Source: Lamellibrachia columna (lineage: Eukaryota > Annelida > Polychaeta > Sabellida > Siboglinidae). From it: DNA of 64,000 nt. Below are positions 1 through 10,358 of the stretch, in pieces. The stretch lies in contig OY759270.1 of NCBI GenBank assembly GCA_963662155.1, positions 16,670,045-16,734,044 of the forward strand, in the 5' to 3' direction. Made by a program: the position numbers and the translations under genes. A model generated the notes under the pieces. It did no database searches. It worked only from the letters and a program-made list of their open reading frames with translations, and was not told the DNA's origin. Numbering within the stretch: position 1 is the stretch's first letter; each line of letters opens with the position of its first letter.

Positions 1-654
1 ACCAGTATATTTGATAATGTTGTGGCATAATAATGATGTGTGTAACTGTGATATCCATGTTCCAGGTTGTATTTCCCGGTGGTAAGAAGTCACTGTTTTT
101 AGTCAAGCCTTATTTCTTTGGTAATTGTTTTTTTATGTGAATAAACTGTTGATATATTTTATGTTGGTCTCAATATAAATTAAATTGTGTGTAGTGACAT
201 GCAAGATGTTGCAGGTAACATTTTTGTTGACAGAAATGGGATATGGATAAGAAGGCATTCACATCATTCAGTTATTAATATTTTAGTGGGAATTTTTTTA
301 GTTTTCCAGGTTGTTTTTCGACTTGCTGCATACTGTGGGTGCCTCACAATTTGTCTATATCAGATTATCAGTACACTCACCTGTGTCAAGTCAATCTCCA
401 TAGCTAAACTTTCCATCAATTCAATTTGGTTCAGAATAGACATCACAGATCCTTCCCACATCGCAGGATGGGATTACTTGTCTTGCCTTTCCTGAGCCTG
501 AAATATAATTTGTCATGGTTAGTTGATAGCACTAATTCCATAATTACCATAATAGTTGCAAAACTGTGAACATTACATACTGTCAGTAGTTAATTATTGT
601 TATTTAAATGATTACATTGCACCAAACAACAAGGTGTGATGTGCTACAGAGAGG

Positions 655-775
655 GGTGATTACAAGTACGAATATTAACGTAATCATGATTACAGTAATT
701 ACTGCAATCACAATTACTAATGTAGTCATGATTACAATCATTATTACAATCACGATTACGGTAACATTTAAGAAT
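655..775. repeat. degenerate ATTACA/TGTAAT simple repeat
   Basis: A stretch of alternating GATTACA-like and TAATCATGAT-like words occurs in both orientations. It is near-palindromic and open on both strands, and it is conserved in the second copy of the 2-kb repeat at about 23505-23630. The small open frames here are products of the low-complexity composition. Confidence 0.6.
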
Positions 776-1029
776 ATATATATATTCACATAATGAATTA
801 AATAAACCCTCATTTTATTATTGTCATCAATGTTATTCAACAACAAATCAAACCCAATATTAAAATACAGTCACGGTACACTTCATTAGATTAGATACAA
901 AATAAAGAGAAAAGCCTGCTTGCATTGCCATTGTAGTTCGGACCTCGCCCTCGGGCTAGGTAAAAGAAATATGCAGAAAAAATATGATTATTAAAATGGC
1001 AATGATTCGATAACAATTGAATTACTGAC

Positions 1030-1265
1030 CTGCTAGCTATAGGGCGAATCGATGAGTCGGCACGCAAATCATGCAATGACAGCAGACCAACATCTAGCAC
1101 CGCTTTGTTTGTGCATATCACTACAAAATCATCGTCTTCGCCTTCGTACGGTGATGCAAGCACCAACGCGGTCGGGCACACGGTGCTGCATAGCCATAGC
1201 CTAGCCCTAGGCATGGTAGCTTCCTCGGCGCAGCATGATGACTCAACGTAAACGTGCGCAGACAT
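1030..1265 (-). CDS. candidate exon of unknown protein in the 2-kb repeat, copy 1
   Basis: An ATG at 1265 follows an in-frame TGA and opens a frame starting MSAHVYVES that stays open to a good splice donor (AG|GTCAGT, exon edge at 1030), about 78 codons. The other copy (23874-24109) has the same exon length of 236 bases. Between the copies there is one 6-base insertion and one 6-base deletion, both multiples of three, so the frame is kept. That pattern suggests a coding history but is also possible by chance. No domain is recognised and no partner exon could be joined with confidence. Confidence 0.35.
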
Positions 1266-2058
1266 CGGGACGCAATTTCCACAGGTTCACCACATCACAT
1301 TACCTAGTCAGGAATCGTTGACAGTCAAAGCGCTATTGTAATTTTTCCTGAATCCAACGTCAACAAAGCCAAAGGCGAAGCCGACCTGGACTGGAGTCTG
1401 GAGCGTGACTCGCACACTCGGTGACATTTTACGACTGTCAACGGTTGTTTCCGTGTGGCCTGTCGAACTAGACTCTTCGTCTGTGGTTTCCATTTCTCCA
1501 AAGATAGACAACTATTACGGAAGTTCAGTAAACCACTAATCGCTAGTAGCAGATCTGGTAAAACTGTCCCAAGCGATGCATCCATCTTGTCAACAAGTAA
1601 AAAATAGTTCCGGTATTCCGTTATCGCATATTCTCGTTGGTTAGCATCTCGTGTGTTCGAGAAGTGCGGCGTTTTCCACGATTTTGTGCGTGTTTTGTTG
1701 TAATTTCTTTAACTTTTTTTATTTGGAACGAACAAAAACGCTATTTTGTTGACGTGTGTAAACACTTGTATATATAACAGAGACCCATATCTTTTTTTTC
1801 GCTCCAGAATGCCTATTTAGGAAATAAATCGCAAAAAATCGAAAATTTACATTGATTAGATATACGCGACTCAAACCACTCGTTTCGACAACAAAATGGC
1901 GATACGCAGTGATGTATTTTGTCGATTTTTGTCTCGAACAAAATCAGTTTTTCAGTTTATCTCATAAATTAGCAGGTATCTGTCACCATTAATGCATAGT
2001 TAGATAATATATATTTAAATATACGGCATAACACAAAATTGCTTCAGTTCCCCTTTAA

Positions 2059-3344
2059 GCCCAAATTCCCCACCTGTGGCGCCACTAACCATTTCATTAG
2101 CCTCGATTATTCAGGCTGCGTGATGTGGTGCCACCGTTTGTCGCAATCACCACACATTCATCAAGAATCACCCGTATATAATTCCGTCCTGGAATATCAA
2201 CTTACAAATGTTGTTGTGGGCAATATTGTTTTTAGATAATTGATAGTTCGTAGAATGTTTGCCACCTGTAAAACTCTGCGTTAGTGTATATTCAGCCATT
2301 ACAGAGGCTTTGCCGAACGTCATCACGACGGTCGATGTTCCTCCCATCTTGGGCAGACCTACAGAATTAATAGTTGTAAACATCCTTGTCAAAATAATTA
2401 CCAACGCTATATATTTCAATCCACGATTAATTGTTGTCCACTACGAAACAATGGTAAACAATCGTTCCATACTTTAGTCATGATAACTATCATAACAATG
2501 TTTTTTTTTTAGGAAAGTTATATTTTAAAATGTGGAAGTTATATTTTTTATGAGGGTGTGACCCAATACAATAATTGAAATTTGTATGAACGGTCGTAAT
2601 TTAAGACCAATTGCATTATTTGGGCTGCCTGGATTATAAGACATTATTAATTTTGTGACAACGGAAAGACACGGTTTACGTACTGATCTCCGTATTTCCC
2701 TTCTCCAAGGTTTCCTTGCTTCTGTGATAGTTGGTTTGTAGCTATGAAATAAAATTAAATCTTACAGGTGCGTAGGCCAAATACTTTTGTTTCGCTTTAA
2801 CGGTTCTCACAAAGAAAGCACAAACACTGAACCTTGCCTTACCTTATCCTCCTTCATCTTTGCAATGGAATCTTCATCCACGTTTCGACTACGTAAGTAG
2901 TCATACAACTACAACTTGTCTGCTCTGACATTGTGAATTAACACCTGAAAACATATAATACTTGGCATTATTGCTGCATTATTATGGGCTGCATTTAAAC
3001 AGAATGTTGATTACCATCACAAATGCAATCTACGCCTAGATATTTCACAGATATGCAATGAACCCGCAACTTTGTTGCCTCTTCTTATAATATAAGAATA
3101 TATATTATATCAAAAATAAAAGAACATGTTGGCTAAATTTTACTGAAGTGACGTTACTTCCTATGTATCAAATATAGAATGTTGTCGAAATTGAGCTAAA
3201 ATATGGTTTCCCGTGATTTAATAAATTACATAAAATAAATAATTTTACCATTTCTTAATGACTATTTGACATATTGTGCTTTATATAATTTGAAAACGTC
3301 AAACTGCAATATTCCTGCAATATTTATATTTGAATAGTAAATAA
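2059..3344. other. intergenic, nothing recognised
   Basis: AT-rich sequence with only short open frames, none with a recognisable motif or a convincing splice pair. No repeat border was seen in it. Confidence 0.5.
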
Positions 3345-3420
3345 GGATACTAATAATAGTAAAAACGTCTATAGCGCCTATGTCCTCGGGAACCTGAGCT
3401 CAGAGGCGCAACCAACCAGA
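3345..3420 (-). mobile_element. possible 3' tail of a LINE or LINE-mobilised SINE
   Basis: On the minus strand the sequence runs GGCGCTATAGACG, then a short run, then ACTATTATTAG. This matches the form of CR1/L2-type 3' ends (GCGCTATA followed by an ATT-rich tail), also seen better preserved at 13130-13211 and 32960-33021. Only the tail is present and no coding part is recognisable upstream. Confidence 0.3.
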
Positions 3421-3551
3421 ATCATTAAGCATTATCATGAACAGGGACGCGCAAAGATCATCATCTCGTGCTACGACTGGTTGTGATGAGAGCACTGTAA
3501 TTGGTTAAGGGATGAGGTGGGGGTCTCAAAAAGGCATAACATAGCTTACTA

Positions 3552-3666
3552 TGACGTCTGAGCACGGACGTCATTTAAAAACGCTACGTAACGTTCGCAC
3601 GTGGACGTCATGGTAAAACGTTCCGAAACGTCCACGCATGGACGTCAATGTAAAGAGATGACGTCA
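3552..3666. repeat. 37-bp tandem repeat carrying CRE-like GACGTC boxes
   Basis: GGACGTCA starts at 3566, 3603 and 3640, an exact 37-base spacing. Each unit also has an ACGT-rich second half. The array is flanked by TGACGTCT (3552-3559) and by a full palindromic TGACGTCA (3659-3666), the CREB/ATF-type site. Five CRE-like boxes therefore sit in 115 bases. Whether any protein binds them is unknown, and no gene start was recognised nearby. Confidence 0.7.
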
Positions 3667-4216
3667 AATAAACGAAGACAACTTTTATATTAATATGAAG
3701 AACATCATATAAACTTATAACCTTTCCAGTGAACAAGGGGTGTTTATGGCGTTTCCAAGATCTTCGCAAAATATAGAGAGGCTAAGGGGGGCAAGCTATG
3801 TCACCCATTAGTTTACTATGCTTCCGTGTTGTGGAGCAACATGTGACATTGGGGAAAACGAATTTTTTAAGCCAAGGGGGGTCATGGCAGAATGTCCCCA
3901 CAAATATGCGAATTTAGTAACTTGGGCCCAGTAACGTAATCGTTTAAAATATAAAAATGTCGGCTTACTAAGTCGAAATTTTGATATTTCTTTCTTTCTA
4001 CACATGGCAGCAATACGCTTTCGTGTGTAAAACATTGAACTTCTGAGATAAGGTTAGTTGCTCATGTTTATATTCTGTTCAGCTTGTCAATGTTCTTATA
4101 AGTTATAATAATAATGTTTTATTTCACGCAAGAGCCCATAATATTATAAATACATGCAGGTAAAAAAAACATACATATACACACATGATGAACAATAGAG
4201 GTACATGTAGCGAGAG

Positions 4217-4339
<123 letters not shown>

Positions 4340-4517
4340 TACATACATGACATACATAAAAAATATATTTGTATAAAAGTACAAACATCATGAATTAAAA
4401 GCATGCAATTGATCAATCCAATGTTTAATCAATGGACTTCGATAATAAATAAAAGTGTGAAGATAATTCACAAAAAGTATATTGTCGGATTTTTCCAACC
4501 GGCATAAAAGACTAAAA

Positions 4518-4865
4518 ATTTATGAGCGAATACGTTCATTAAAGGATTTAACATAATTAGTTGCGAACATATGGCTTGCACTACAGCGGGGTGACAGGTT
4601 GTGTATAATTCTAGAACTGTTGTTATAAGCGACAGTAATACCTTTCAGACTCTGGTTTTTTTTAAATGACACCAAAGACTTGAGGTGTAGATTGAACCAC
4701 ATTATGAATTAAATAAAGTTGTTTTAATGGAATTGTTGCATAAGTAAAATTTTCTGGCTAAATCATTTGCCTGAGCATAGATACATCTTTTCTGCCTGGC
4801 AATATCGTCAATATCAGTAAAATATGAGCATTTCAGTTGAGTGATGCTTTTTAATTCGAAATTGG
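4518..4865 (-). pseudogene. C-terminal RT domain of the minus-strand LINE
   Basis: Frames on the minus strand spell a DIDDIARQKRCIYAQANDL segment, then a LFNSYCGSIYTSSLW-like segment, then one ending near SASHMFATNYV. This is the conserved region downstream of the catalytic core in CR1-type LINEs (a cysteine and aromatic-rich block after the RQ-R-LY-N-L motif). It is broken by frameshifts. It joins directly to the N-terminal RT part, which shows that the middle was lost. Confidence 0.65.
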
Positions 4866-4879
4866 TTTACACGTGTAGA

Positions 4880-5260
4880 TAAAAAAAGTAGAAACCCTGG
4901 ATAATATCAATGATTCAAATAATTTACTGGCAATTGTGGCTAGAGCAATGGGTCGGTAGTTATTGTTATCAGACAGGTCAACCGCCTTATTTTTAATTAT
5001 GGGGGCTATGATTGTAATCATCATAGCATCCGGTAAAAAAACATGAATTAACATGCTGCTATATAAAAGTGACATGAGAACATGAAGTTTTTCATTCGCA
5101 TATTTAAAATGTTCGTTACTTACACTATCATAACCCGGGGCTTTGCCTACAGGCATTGCATGTATTATATATTGAATTTCCTTAACATTAACAATCATTT
5201 GAGCATTAAGCTGTACATTGCTACAGTATTCATTGATCTTCTTGATGTTGACTGGAGAGC
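4880..5260 (-). pseudogene. N-terminal part of LINE reverse transcriptase
   Basis: The frame contains VGKAPGYDSVSNEHFKYA, then PDAMMITIIAPIIKNK, then NNYRPIALATIASKLFESL, the standard fingers region of non-LTR reverse transcriptases (K-x-GxDxh, then NYRPIxLxxxxxKxxE). The reading then ends at LSRV, where the palm domain should begin. A frameshift separates it from the endonuclease upstream. Confidence 0.8.
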
Positions 5261-5914
5261 CAGGTAAAAGAAAAGCATAGAGGTAAGTGGTCGGAAGAGA
5301 CACAATCATATTTAACTTCCATATCAGATATTGATGAGTGACTAGAGTGGGTGGTGAGCATGTGGTCGAGCCAGCTCCTTGAGCCGTGCGCCTCACTAAC
5401 ATATGTAAAAGCATCAGAGGGGAGAAGCAATGTGTCACTTGCGATAAGGTGACAGTCGTTTATAAAAAGCATTGAGAAATGGAGTAAAAGACTGGGGTTC
5501 TTAATATCCGCATTAAAATCACCAATGGTGAATATATTGGTTGATTCAAATGAATCGCTTATGGCCTGGATTTTGCCTAAAGTTTCTAGATATTCATCAG
5601 CATTGTCATCAGTCTGATATGGTAGATAGACATTAAGAAGTAGAATAGTGGCGTTAGAGCTGGTAATTTTTAGACCCAGGAGTCTCTTCTCATCAACATA
5701 AATCAACGGTTCAATAAAGGAGTCGAGTGAACGCCTCCATAAAAAAGCAGAGTCCACCATGAAGACGTCCACTCAAACCATCACAGTAATCAATGGAAGT
5801 AATTCCTCTGGCGTTAAAGTCAGAGTGAACAGAATTAAGGAAAGAAAGGCTCTGTTTAGAGAGCCAGTGTTCCTGCACAGCAAGTATATCTAAAGAGTTT
5901 AAGATGTCAACCAC
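5260..5914 (-). pseudogene. LINE apurinic-type endonuclease
   Basis: Two overlapping frames (5914-5711 and 5772-5260) give LDILAVQEHWLSKQ (the catalytic Glu motif), LLLNVYLPYQTDDN, FTIGDFNADIKN (the GDFN motif), SWLDHMLTT and VSSDHLPLCF (the SDH motif). These are the ordered catalytic motifs of the exonuclease/endonuclease/phosphatase fold that nicks the target site of LINEs. A frameshift near 5740 breaks the frame. Confidence 0.85.
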
Positions 5915-6058
5915 GTCAAAAGCACTGTTCCGTATACTTCTGGAGTTAAAGGAAGCAATACGGAGGGGAAAGTCTATAAGTGGGTTGAATCTGTTAGTGT
6001 ATGTTTCCTAGGTGGGAAATACCGTCCAATCTTTGTTCCAGCAGGCCACAGATCAGCG

Positions 6059-6835
6059 TCATAAAGCAAGTCGGGTTGGTAATCGCTCACATGAGCATTT
6101 CAAACTCAAAGTTGATGACACGTAAGTATATAATTCTTCACAAGTTGTGTCAGCATGAAATCCTGTGAGAAAGTACTCCGCAGGTATGAGTCGCACCGGT
6201 GCACACTTAAGACTACAATTGGAAGAGTTTTCTGCGTTCATGGTGTGTGACTTACGATTAGATGTTAGTGGTTTAACAGTGTTGCGAGACTTTTTGGAGA
6301 TTACTGTTGTCCACAGTGGCGAAGTAGTGCTACCAGTGATAGATGTAGAAGATGTAGTAGTTGACAGAGTGGCTGTCGACACATCAGATCGTGAAGAAAT
6401 AGTTGCAGAGGTCGACACAGCGGATCATGAAGAAGTAGTTGTCGAGGTCGACACAGCGGGTCTTGAAAGAGAAGTTGCAGTTGTCGACACAGCGGATCGT
6501 GAAGAAGTAGTAGTTGGAGAGGTCGATACAGCAGATCTTGAAGAAATAATTGGAGAAGTAGACACTGCGAATCGTGAAGAAATAGTAGCCATGTTCGACG
6601 GAGCAGTTGCCTTGGGGGCAGATTGAACTCTTGAAGAAGTAGATACGGCAGATTTCGGAGACATCTCACGTATGGCAGGTGTTGGAGAAGATGAAGAAGC
6701 TGAAGTCGTTGCGGCTGGCGTCACGTACAGCGAAGAAAGTACAGGTAGCAGTGATGACACAAGAGTGGTGATTTGCGTAGAAAGTTCAGACACTGAATCG
6801 ACAAGAGTTTTATGAGATAGTTAGAGATAAGTTAA
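6059..6835 (-). pseudogene. ORF1-like Ser/Thr-rich protein of the minus-strand LINE
   Basis: The frame begins before a stop at about 6815 and continues as SVSELSTQITTLVSSLLPVL, followed by repeats of SSRSAVSTS spread over about 6330-6690, then a basic segment (ISKKSRNTVKPL) and a short C-terminal domain with RLIPAEYFLTGF. Position just upstream of the endonuclease identifies it as ORF1. The SAVSTS units come from an internal minisatellite of about 36-42 bases. Frameshifts and the stop show decay. Confidence 0.55.
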
Positions 6836-7093
6836 GGTAGTCAGCTCGCCTGGTGCTGTGGGCTTGTCATTTGAAACACTTTCAGAAGTATTTGATTTAA
6901 ATGCTTAATTAAATGTCAGTTGACATGTCCCGTTCTCATAATTAATTCAGGGGAATAGTATACATGTTTATGCTCTGTGCAATGTGGCAGTGGAACATGT
7001 GCTCAGTAGTTTCTAAATACTAAGCAAAATTATCTTCCTATGCATTTTATTTTTAAAAGACAACGCACTGCAATAATGATATTGAAGAATAGA

Positions 7094-7099
7094 CACGTA
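7094..7099 (+). other. left target-site duplication, CACGTA
   Basis: CACGTA at 7094-7099 directly precedes the left terminus AGTAGTTAATGG and is repeated in the same orientation at 14820-14825, just after the right terminus. A 6-base duplication is the known size for Polintons. The hexamer is nearly palindromic, so a slightly longer inverted repeat with no duplication is a weaker alternative. Confidence 0.65.
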
Positions 7100-7448
7100 A
7101 GTAGTTAATGGAAGTTTCTGAATCCTTAAATCCGGACGCCATGTGTCTAAACGACTTCCGGTTCCGCGCGCAGCCAATCAGAGCGCCCCCTGACGGTTGT
7201 AGCCCCCTAGCGACTGGAGCTAACCCTAACCGTCTAGAGCGCCCCCTGGCGACTGAATTTAATGTTAATTTTAAATTTATTTTAAATTTTTTTTTTTTTT
7301 AATAGGATCAGTAATAATTGAGATGAAAGAGTAAGTTAACAGTGGTCATTAACAGGGTCATTAATAACTGAGAGCAAAGGACTTAACGAGGAGACGAGAA
7401 ACGAACAGAACACGGAATCGTACGAGTGCACACGTATTTTTATTGAAC

Positions 7449-7450
<2 letters not shown>

Positions 7451-7522
<72 letters not shown>
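7451..7522 (+). repeat. (CAG)24 trinucleotide repeat, left arm
   Basis: About 24 uninterrupted GCA/CAG units lie just inside the left arm. The right arm holds the inverted array at 14411-14469, shorter and with a CTTC interruption. Poly-Gln, poly-Ala and poly-Leu frames across it are not supported as genes. Confidence 0.97.
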
Positions 7523-7523
<1 letters not shown>

Positions 7524-7686
7524 TGCGATACAATATGGGTAGTGTGTAATATCACGATAACTATGACGATGAATATGAGGCGACTTGCGGATGTTAATCA
7601 TCACGCCAGAGGTCGCGAGCTTAGGGGTGTCTCCACCTCGCCAGAGGCTCGAGGATGACGATGAGGCGATTTGCGGATGTTGACCA

Positions 7687-7893
7687 TCACGCCATGTACG
7701 AAGTGTGATAGTACAGTCTACCTTGTCGCATCTGTTTAAGCCAATCAAACACGCGGCAATCGTTAGCAACTAGATCGGTGCCGAATACGTTGATAAAAGT
7801 TCTCATTGGCAAGCCGTTACAACGAAGCAATACATAAGCTACGCAATATTGTCCACAAACGTTAGACAGAGGACTCTGAAGTCTCTTGCTATT
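7687..7893 (-). pseudogene. adenain-like cysteine protease (Polinton PRO), C-terminal fragment, left arm
   Basis: Reading outward on the minus strand, 68 residues contain LQSPLSNVCGQYC followed by LLRCNGLPM and LVANDCRVFDWL. The spacing Gln-x6-Cys and the CGQYC box match the oxyanion Gln and catalytic Cys of the adenovirus-type protease family, and the ND-x2-V-x2-hydrophobic ending is usual in Polinton proteases. In known elements this protease matures capsid proteins. The N-terminal half, which should hold the catalytic His and acidic residue, is absent. The open frame instead runs upstream into a direct repeat shared with 7340-7420, so this is a fragment and not an active enzyme. The nucleophile codon is near 7855-7857. 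Confidence 0.7.
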
Positions 7894-7964
7894 ATCATTA
7901 ACAGGGTCATTAATAACTGAGATCAAAGGACCTAACGAGGAGACGAGAAACTAACAAAACACGA

Positions 7965-8545
7965 TATCGTACTATATTTTCTTTATATGTAAATATTTAA
8001 AAAATAATGCGCTCTTACACTTTATCCATAACTCCTACAGTTTACCCATAATTCCTACAATTTACCCATAATTCTCCTATTGAATAAGAGTACAAGGACA
8101 TTTTATTAAATATTTGAAAATAATGACACAATATCGTCCACAAACGTTAGACAGAGGACTCTAAAGTCTCTTGCCATACGCATATTTTCGTTATATGTCA
8201 ATATTGTTAAATAGTGCGCTCTTACACTTTACCCATACCTCCTACAGTTTACCCATGATTCCTACAATTTACCCATAATTCTCCTATTGAATAAGAGTAC
8301 AAGGACATTTTATTACATATTTGAAAATAATGACAAAATATCGTCCACAAACGTTAGACAGAGGACTCTAAAGTCTCTTGCCATACACATATTTTCGTTA
8401 TATGTCAATATTTTTTTAAATAGTGCGCTCTTACACTTTACCCATAACTCCTACAGTTTACCCATGATTCCTACAATTTACCCATTATTCCTACAATTTA
8501 CCCAGCACACATATGTAGTGAAGTGTGTTTGTTCGTTCACCTAGC
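7965..8545 (+). repeat. tandem repeats of about 207 bp and 20 bp in the left arm
   Basis: The string GTCCACAAACGTTAGACAGA recurs at 7851, 8136 and 8343. Each copy carries the protease active-site segment in reverse, and the two inner copies have a TAG in place of the active-site Gln codon. Between them TTTACCCATAATTCCTACAA-like units of about 20 bases repeat. A piece of the protease gene has therefore been tandemly amplified. Confidence 0.8.
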
Positions 8546-8773
8546 TATAGAAAGAAGGGGACTTTAGTTTCATACGGATCGTGTTACTCACATACCTATT
8601 ATATTCTGATGGACCAGGCAAGGCAAACCATTACCAAGATTAAACCTGTCTGGACTTCCGCACTGTGTGCAGTGACACTGCGCTTTAATAAAAGATGAAT
8701 AATAAAGATGCTAAAGATGCATTCACTACTTACTGCGTGCAGTGATTCCATCATGCTGTTGCCTTAATTTAAT

Positions 8774-8904
<131 letters not shown>

Positions 8905-9034
8905 GTGTTGCTCCTACTTCCAGCCACATATTACAGCTGTGTGCTGGAGATACAGACTGTACATTTATTTATTTTATGACACTATCTCGAAGCTGTCTTC
9001 CTGTTTCTCATCGTCTCAGTATACATTTATGTAC

Positions 9035-10141
9035 ATGAGCCAGGATGTGGCTGGAGGTAGGAGAGACAGAGGACAGTATAGTATGGTGGACGCAACGTAT
9101 CAGGAGTCAGGATGTGGTTGGAGGTAGGAGAGACAGATGACATTATGGTGGACGCAATGTATAAAGAGCCACAATGTGGCGGAGGCAGTGCTTAAGGAGC
9201 CAGGATGTGGCTGCAGGTAGGGGAGACAGAGGACTGTGTGGTGAAGGCAGTGTGTAAGAAGCCAGGATGTGGTTGGAGGTAGGAGAGATAGAGGACTGTA
9301 TGGCGGGGGCAAAGTATCAGGAGGCGTGATGTGGCTGTAGGTAGGAGAGACAGAGGACTGTATGGCGGAGGCAGTGTGTAAGGAGCAGGGAGTAAGGGTG
9401 TGGCTGGAGGTAGGAAAGACAGAGGACTGTATGATGGACGCAATGTATCAGGAGATAGTTAGCATGTGGCTGGAGGTAGGAGCAACTGAGGACAGTAGGT
9501 GGACGCAATGTATAAGGAGCAAGGGTGTGGCTGGAGGTAGGAAAGACAGAGGACTGTATGATGGACGCAATGTATCAGGCGCCAGGATGTGGTTGGAGGT
9601 AGAAGCAACTGAGGACAGTATGGTGGACGCAATGTATAAGGAGCAAGGGTGTGGCTGGAGGTAGGAAAGACAGAGGACTGTATGATGGACGCAATGTATC
9701 AGGAGTCAGGATATGGCTGGAGGTAGGAGAAACAAAGGAGAGTATGGTGGACGCATTGTATCAGGAGCCAGGATGTGGTTGGAGGTAGGAGAGACAGGGG
9801 ACTGTATGGTGGACGCGATGTATAAGGAGCAAGTGTGTGGCTGGAGGTAGGAAAGACAGAGGACTCTATGATGGACGCAATGTGTAAAGAGCCAGGATGT
9901 GGCTGGAGGTAGGGGAGACAGAGGACAGTATGATGGACGCAATGTGTAAAGAGCCAAGATGTGGCTGGAGGTAGGGGAGACAGAGGACTGTATGATGGAC
10001 GCAATGTATCAGGAGTCAGCATGTGACAGGAGGTAGGAGAGACAGGGGACTGTATGATGGACGCAATGTGTCAGGAGCCAGGATGTGGCTGTAGGTAGGA
10101 AAGACAGAGGACTGTATGATGGGCGCAATGTATTGGGAGCC
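9035..10141 (+). repeat. 62-bp minisatellite forming the loop of the palindrome
   Basis: About 18 units of roughly 62 bases share GGCTGGAGGTAGGAGAGACA, then GAGGACTGTATGATGGACGC, then AATGTATCAGGAGCCAGGATGT. Units differ by point changes and small deletions. Open frames on both strands (for example [11 protein letters not shown] repeats) come only from the repetition; 62 is not a multiple of three. The inner ends of both arms contain a fragment of this unit in opposite orientations. Confidence 0.95.
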
Positions 10142-10355
<214 letters not shown>

Positions 10356-10358
10356 TGC

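Larger units (their letters stand above)
1..2058. repeat. 2-kb dispersed repeat, copy 1 (left end cut by the window)
   Basis: Bases 1-2058 match 22849-24897 over their whole length with few mismatches and small indels. Similarity stops abruptly at the shared string CAGTTCCCCTTTAA; beyond it the two copies diverge at once. Read on the minus strand this border is TTAA followed by AGGGGAACTG, which resembles the TTAA-flanked ends of piggyBac or Kolobok DNA transposons. The left border is unknown because the window begins inside this copy. The repeat holds an ATTACA-rich simple stretch (about 660-770) and a candidate coding exon on the minus strand (1030-1265). I could not identify a transposase. 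It could be a DNA transposon or a segmental duplication. Confidence 0.85.

Noticed and set aside
6165..6626. Plus-strand 153-codon acidic frame with VDTADREEVV repeats
   Set aside because: It is the complement of the ORF1 Ser/Thr repeat of the minus-strand LINE.
7336..7769. Poly-Gln, poly-Ala, poly-Cys and poly-Leu proteins, and their mirror at 14162-14583
   Set aside because: They are frames across the (CAG)n and (CTG)n arrays in the palindrome arms; no gene context.
9100..10022. Pro/Leu-rich minus-strand frames such as [10 protein letters not shown]
   Set aside because: They are products of the 62-bp minisatellite; the unit length shifts the frame each time.
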